Shown piece after piece: positions 58,621 to 64,000 of a DNA stretch of 64,000 nucleotides (its first letter is position 1; every line of letters starts with the position of its first letter). Location: the NCBI GenBank assembly GCA_034769895.1, contig CM068367.1, forward strand, positions 126,579,927-126,643,926. Reading direction: 5' to 3'. The notes beneath the pieces were generated by a model. That model worked only from the letters and a program-made list of their open reading frames with translations, did not search any database and was not told the origin of the DNA. Origin of the DNA: Magicicada septendecula (lineage: Eukaryota; Arthropoda; Insecta; Hemiptera; Cicadidae). Both the position numbers and the translations under genes were made by a program.

Positions 58621-59025
58621 GAGGATTATTTATATCCGTGAAATAACCAACAATCAGATGTAACCCAACGAGGATAATGTGAGCTGATAAATACGTCACG
58701 AGGACGCTGACGTTTATGACTTCAGCGTGACTGTTATTGGCGGTTATTTCCCCGTTGCCTGCAGAGGACTCATACAGTCACGTTTATGTGTGATGCAGCT
58801 CAAGAGAGTTTACTAAAAATAAGTGGTATTCACGATGAATATAAATTGGTTGCAAAATGTACGTAAATAACGGTGTTGACTTTGTGGCGCCCGTTCAACT
58901 TGCACTCGCGTTGTACTCCATCACTTTCACTGATAAAACGGTAAAGCACTAGCAAAGGAAACTCTCGGTTGGGTAAAAAACATAATTTCTATTGAGTGAA
59001 ATTCTCACACATGTAGATCAGTTTT
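58621..59025. other. Unassigned DNA
   Basis: Nothing supported. Confidence 0.3.
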
Positions 59026-59142
59026 TACTTCCATGTTCCATAAGGAAATGGAAGTATGGTTATGGCAAAAAAAAATCGTGTTCGAGATAATTGCAGATTC
59101 TGATTGTGCTACCCTCAAAACATTAAAAAAAGTCATTTTTCG

Positions 59143-59286
<144 letters not shown>

Positions 59287-59296
59287 ATTTTTTTCT

Positions 59297-60611
59297 ATGG
59301 CAAACGATAGCCGCAAATTCAAACAGAATCAAATAATTTTTAGCATACAGCTCTGAATTGTAGAGTTCTCAAGACCTATTGTTTTGGTGAAGATCGGTTA
59401 AGGGAAAGGGGTAGTTTCCCTGCAACGTTTTATTTATCAAGGGTAATTTTTTTTCTATGGCAAACGATAACAGCCGCAAATTCAAACAGAATCAAATAAT
59501 GTTTCGCATACAGCCCTGAATTGTAGAGTTATCAAGACCTATTGTTTTTGGTGAAGATCGGTTAAGGGAAAGGGGTAGTTTACCTGCAACGTTTTATGTT
59601 TTAACAAGGGTAATTTTTTCTATGACGAACGATAACTGCCGTAAGTTCAAACAGAATCAAATACTTTTTGCATACCTTCCTGAATTATAGAGAACTCAAG
59701 GTTTGTTGATTTTGGTGAAGATCGGTTAAGGAAAAGGGGTAGTTTACCGGCAACGTTTTATGTTTTAACAAGGGTAATTTTTTCTATGACGAACGATAAC
59801 TGCCGTAAATTCAAACAGATTCAAATACTATTTTGCATGCATTCCTGAATTATAGAGAGCTCAAGGTCTGTTGATTTTGATGAAGATCGGTTGAGAGAAA
59901 AGGGTAGTTTACCTGCAACATATTATGTTTTAAAAGGGTAATTTTATTTTTATGACGAACGATAACTCCCGCATATTCAAAGAGAATCAAATAATTTTTT
60001 GTATACATTCCTAAATTGTAAAGAACTGAAGGTATATTGATTTTGGTGAAGATCGGTTAAGAGGAAGGGGTAGTTTACCTGCCACCTTTAATGTTTTAAC
60101 AAGAGTAATTGTTTCTATGACAAACGATAACTGCCGCACATTCAAACAGAATCAAATAATGTTTTGCATGCATCCCTGAATTGTAGAGGACTCAAGATCT
60201 ATTGATTTTGGTGAAGATCAGTTAAGAGAAAGGGGTAGTTTACCTGAAACGTTTTATGTGATAACAAGGTTAATTTTTTTCTATGACGAACGATAACTGC
60301 CGTAAATTCAAACACAATCAAATACGTTTTTGCATGCATCCCTAAATTGTAGAGAACTCAAGGCCTATTGATTTTGGTGAAGATCGGTTAAGGGAAAGGT
60401 GTAGTTTACCTGCAACATTTTATGTTGTAACAAGAGAAATTTTTTCATGACGAACGATTACTGCCGTAAATTCAAACAGAATCAAATAATTTTTTACATA
60501 TGTCCCTGAGTTGTAGAAGACTCAAGGCCTATTGATTTTGGTGAAGATCGGTTACGGGGAAAGGGCAGTTTACCTGAAACATTTTTTGTTGTAACAAGAG
60601 TAAAGTACTTA
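59297..60611. repeat. Eight ~165-bp tandem units (R copy D)
   Basis: Unit starts at 59297, 59457, 59622, 59786, 59952, 60117, 60283 and 60447. The first two begin ATGGCAAACGAT and later ones mostly ATGACGAACGAT. Confidence 0.95.
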
Positions 60612-60856
60612 ATTTTGATAAATAAAGTATCCTGATAAGAAGATCTTAATAATCCACTGTAGAAACGTAGATGAAATATCTATAAATGAAGAGGCTAGTT
60701 AAACGGGGTGGGGGTAATTTTCTATAAATGAAAATTTAGTTGAAGGGAGAGGGGATAATGTTTATGCGTACTACGTTATCGGCAACAAAGTAGTAGTTTG
60801 TTGTTAAAATTCCTTCCCGGGCTGTTTGGCCGTAGTCCAATGTTTACTGCAAAACC

Positions 60857-61199
60857 TGGTTCATCAGGGGAGGCACCTGGATCAACGGATCCCAATTTTT
60901 CCCATGCTGCTCATCACGTAATTTTTGACACATTTTGAAATTTTTAAAGTCGTCAGATTCATGAAAAGCTTCCAAAAATTTGACAGATTTCATTAAATCA
61001 TTCACCTAAGAAGTGGTCTGAGCGAGTCCACCCAGTTTTTTGCATGCTGCTGATCACGCAATTTTTGGGACTTTTTTCGAATTTTGAAATTCTGCCACAG
61101 CCAAACTCTTCCTGTTAGCCATCTGACTCGATGGTTTTTGTCACCAGGGATGTCATGTCTACTGTTCAAAATTGTCAAACCTTCTGCTGCTTATCACGT
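60857..61199. other. Degenerate repeat-like DNA
   Basis: CATGCTGCTCATCACGTAATTTTTG and CATGCTGCTGATCACGCAATTTTTG-like phrases occur twice about 127 bp apart (about 60901 and 61033-61058), suggesting an old tandem repeat. No gene. Confidence 0.4.
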
Positions 61200-61310
61200 G
61201 CTTAATTCTCTGGTAGATCCCGGACTACTGGAGTGACCAGCTCTAATCTTTGCCTATTTGAGACCGGACAAACCATTGAAGATGACGATGATGACGAACT
61301 TAATACTACA
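61200..61310 (+). mobile_element. LINE 3' terminus
   Basis: TGGAGTGACCAGCTCTAATC, TTTGAGACCGGACAAACCAT and a GATGACGATGATGACGA tail match the 3' end of the LINE relic at 1740-1830. Confidence 0.65.
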
Positions 61311-62640
61311 AGCCACTAACACGTTGCAATAATAAAGCAAATTTTAATCATTGTATTAAGAACATAATATATTTTTCAGCATTTCCTATATTGCTTTTCG
61401 TCACCGCATGTCGACATCATTCGTGATCGTCATCACGATTGTACACATTTATAGTTTATCAGCGAGTGCCATACGCTTCGTTTGAGTATACAGAGTTTTT
61501 TCGTCCTCGTCATGAACAGCTTAATCTACTTGACATTAATTAATTTATATTTGTACTGCACTTTATCTTGTACAATGTAATGTATAGTGTCTTGTATACT
61601 ATTGTTTATACAATGTTTTTGTAACGTTCTCATCTTTCACATCAGTTTAATCTGTGTTACATAAACGCGTATGTATGTTACTTCGGTAACACATGGCGCG
61701 TGTAATTCTTCTCTAACACGGATTTTCTTTTGGACTTCATCTTTGGATATCACTACCACTACACGTTAAATTCCAAATGGCCTGCAGAGAAATTCCAAAT
61801 CCAATCAACGGTTCAACGGTCTTTTGAATATAAAGAATTTCGGGGAAGGGGACCTACTGTCATACCCCGTGTTTTCCAATTCAACGTCCAACTAGTAAAA
61901 ACGATGTAGGCTATACGCGATGAATCTGTCGTGCATTCAAGTTATTCGGAGAGTTCTGAAAATCCCGCCAATCGGTTTATTCTCTCCCTGACAGGGAAAG
62001 CCAGTAGACCTCAAACAATTTTTACAACTGTACATTGCCACGTGCCTTAACGTCGGTCAGCCTTACCGTCATCTCGTTGAGAAACTGCCGGCATGACGGT
62101 AAGTCACAAATAATTTTTTTGAGTCGGCTGATTGGAAAGTGATGATGGCCCAGTAACCAGCACCGCATACATACGTGGGACCGCTATCAGTCACGAAAAT
62201 CCGTGGTGAAAATAAAAACAGGTAGCAAAAATTGTTGCGTCTGCTCGTTAGCGTGAGAGAAATCAGTCTATTCCCTGAGGAAAGACGGCGAACAGAAGAC
62301 GAGTGGGAGCTGTATATCCCTTGCGCATTCACTGCATGTGTTAGCGAAGGTCAAGTCAAGATCAAGAGTGTAGAACACGGCACGTGTAGTACCCACGAGT
62401 AGTAGCCGTTAAGAACAGGGAAGGAACACACGCTGTGGGTTCATTTACATAATTCAGATATCGGACAAGTAAAAAACAAAAAAGTATTGTAGAACGTTAT
62501 ATAATAATTTTCTTGACCCTATGTGCAGTTTTTTGTCATGTGGTATGCGATTTATCACAAAATAGTAATAAACAAACTTTTAAGCTTTTAAAAGGGATTT
62601 AATTAATTAAACAAAAAACAATTACCAACAATCTCTTTAA
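61311..62640. other. Non-coding DNA
   Basis: No gene, repeat or RNA that I can support. Confidence 0.35.
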
Positions 62641-62649
62641 TCGACCAGA

Positions 62650-62835
62650 TTTGTTGATAGATATTTCTAGACTTAATCCTCTAATTTCTTCATCGCATGC
62701 TCTTTTAATTGTTAGTAGTGAACGGAGATACAAAAATTAATTGACTATTTCGAAACCTGCTACTTCCCTGATGTTCATTATCATTACTTTAGTTTTAGCT
62801 TTGTTAAGTAGCAGTGCATACAACTCACTTTCTGT
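62650..62835 (-). mobile_element. LINE RT fragment
   Basis: Minus strand reads LLNKAKTKVMIMN, then FEIVN, a stop, FLYLRSLLTIKRACDEEIRG. It corresponds to the NKTK.M ... F.YLGS segment just after the RT catalytic box of insect LINEs. Confidence 0.7.
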
Positions 62836-62924
62836 CTTTTGTTTCCCATGATGTTCTGGCGCTCGGAATCGCTGGATGCTACAAGATTTTCTTTATATTG
62901 GGAGTTTTTGATAATTGTAATGCC

Positions 62925-63100
62925 CCACGTTCTTTGGGCGGCAAATACAACATCTGCCACGCGTTGGGCAGCCAAATACAACACTGTGGGGTGTTATGCT
63001 ATTACGCTACTGAATTAACTAATCTGTGATTGCCGATCCTTACGTTCTTTGAGAGCCAAATACTACACTTGCCACGTGTTGGGCAGTCATTAAGTAATTA
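62925..63100 (-). repeat. Repeated primer-binding-site-like motifs
   Basis: Minus strand contains TTTGGCTGCCCAACGCGTGG, TTTGCCGCCCAAAGAACGTG and a TTTGGCTCTCAAAGAACG-like copy within 170 bp. All are variants of the TTGGCGCCCAACGTGGGGC type of retroelement primer site. They may mark a decayed LTR-element boundary. No LTR pair or ORF was found with them. Confidence 0.35.
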
Positions 63101-64000
63101 TGCTAGCAATAATGGATTAATTAATCTGTGATTAATTAATTATTGAATATATTAATTTGCATAATGAGCTCGTGTAATCAATAAATAACACGTTAATTAC
63201 TTTACGTTAGCATAACTATTGCATGGAGACTCTAGTTGTTGCATTAATAAAGAAAATAAAATAAACTACCATAAATCACTCAAATGTCATTACTTTCTCG
63301 TTCTGAGGTAATTTGACAATGATGAACGCATATTGATAAAATAAACACTTATTTATTAACATTATATCATTCATTAAATTCAATATATATATAATATGGA
63401 TGATTCCCTGTAAATACATACATTCATAAACTCATGAAAAGAACATAAAAGAACACATGTTTATACATCAAATTACAAGGTAAATCCAATACGTTGTTTG
63501 CTGAAAAACATACACATATATATAATGTAATCGATATATAGAAACACAAATATTCAAACAATAAATCCTATACTAATGCGTTCATCGTATGCCTCAGATG
63601 GATGGCGTTAAATTATGTTTATCATGTTTAATTTAAATGCTCAAGGGGTGTTTCTTGAAAAAGAGACAGGACAGTAGAGTTCCTTATGATAAGAATAGCA
63701 TAAAGATTACTTGTTAGATGAATTATCCGAAATTTCCATCGGCGTAACTCCTCTCTGCTGGATCATGTGTGGGAAGCTGTGCTGTGACTGACACTTAACA
63801 CACGCGAAACAGATTCACTCGCGCTGTGTGTTCGTATTAAAGTTCATCGTTAACTATGGTGTATATATATATATGTCTGTGTATTGTTCAACGTTTGATA
63901 TGTTCATTACTGTTAGTGTTTTGATGCCGCGGTGTAATTGTTCCACATGATATTGAATCGCACCGCAACACTGTATAATGTTATTATTTCGCCGTCCGGT
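63101..64000. other. AT-rich DNA to window end
   Basis: ATTAATTAAT-rich. No gene supported; it could be part of the LTR implied by the motifs at 62925-63100. Confidence 0.3.

Noticed and set aside
59297..60611. CRISPR-like regular array
   Set aside because: Units are ~165 bp and contiguous with no unique spacers. The genome is clearly eukaryotic.

Overview
The window looks like nuclear DNA from a large, AT-rich, repeat-laden insect genome. A hemimetabolous insect such as a cockroach, termite or relative is plausible, because its RTE-like LINE relics and Penelope-like elements are of types I associate with such genomes. The species cannot be fixed from sequence alone. I find no convincing host protein-coding gene, rRNA or intact tRNA. 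Almost everything recognisable is mobile DNA, and most of it is broken. The best non-transposon candidate is a 144-codon ORF at 38450-38884 that runs into a GTAAGT splice-donor-like site.

Layout, left half. 1-3900: a LINE 3' relic and a minus-strand Penelope-like element (PLE) with a GIY-YIG endonuclease relic. 3912-9927: an LTR element with 489-bp LTRs (two differences), one 540-codon gag-like ORF and no pol. 10074-13901: a complete but mutated hAT transposon with a perfect 8-bp target duplication and a spliced transposase gene. 14-23 kb: LINE 3' relics on both strands, two tRNA-like SINE copies and microsatellites. 23381-23869: a TTAA-flanked MITE. 27511-28184: a Merlin-like element with ~75-bp terminal inverted repeats. 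28240-28925: a LINE with a 5' inversion.

Right half. 29995-34780: two consecutive Jockey-type LINE copies. The second is cut inside its reverse transcriptase motif by a near-perfect palindromic PLE pair (32811-33784, 12-bp target duplication). A dispersed family, here called 'R', occurs four times (35.6-37.1, 43.5-44.3, 49.4-51.3 and 59.0-60.9 kb). Each R copy has a terminal hairpin, an internal microsatellite and a ~165-bp tandem unit present 5, 1, 4 and 8 times. Copies A-C add a hammerhead-like segment, while copy D stops within about one nucleotide of the predicted ribozyme cleavage site. Between these lie a short insertion with a 15-bp duplication (40 kb), a deleted mariner (45250-46134), Helitron pieces (48.6-52.6 kb), a hAT MITE (52630-52895), a Tigger/pogo deletion derivative (56929-57356) and more LINE relics.

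The features do not form a pathway; they form nested transposition history. The most interesting threads are hammerhead-like motifs in three distinct Penelope-like contexts, the R family as a candidate non-autonomous ribozyme-bearing element, and the gag-only LTR element. All identifications come from reading motifs by eye; no database search was run.
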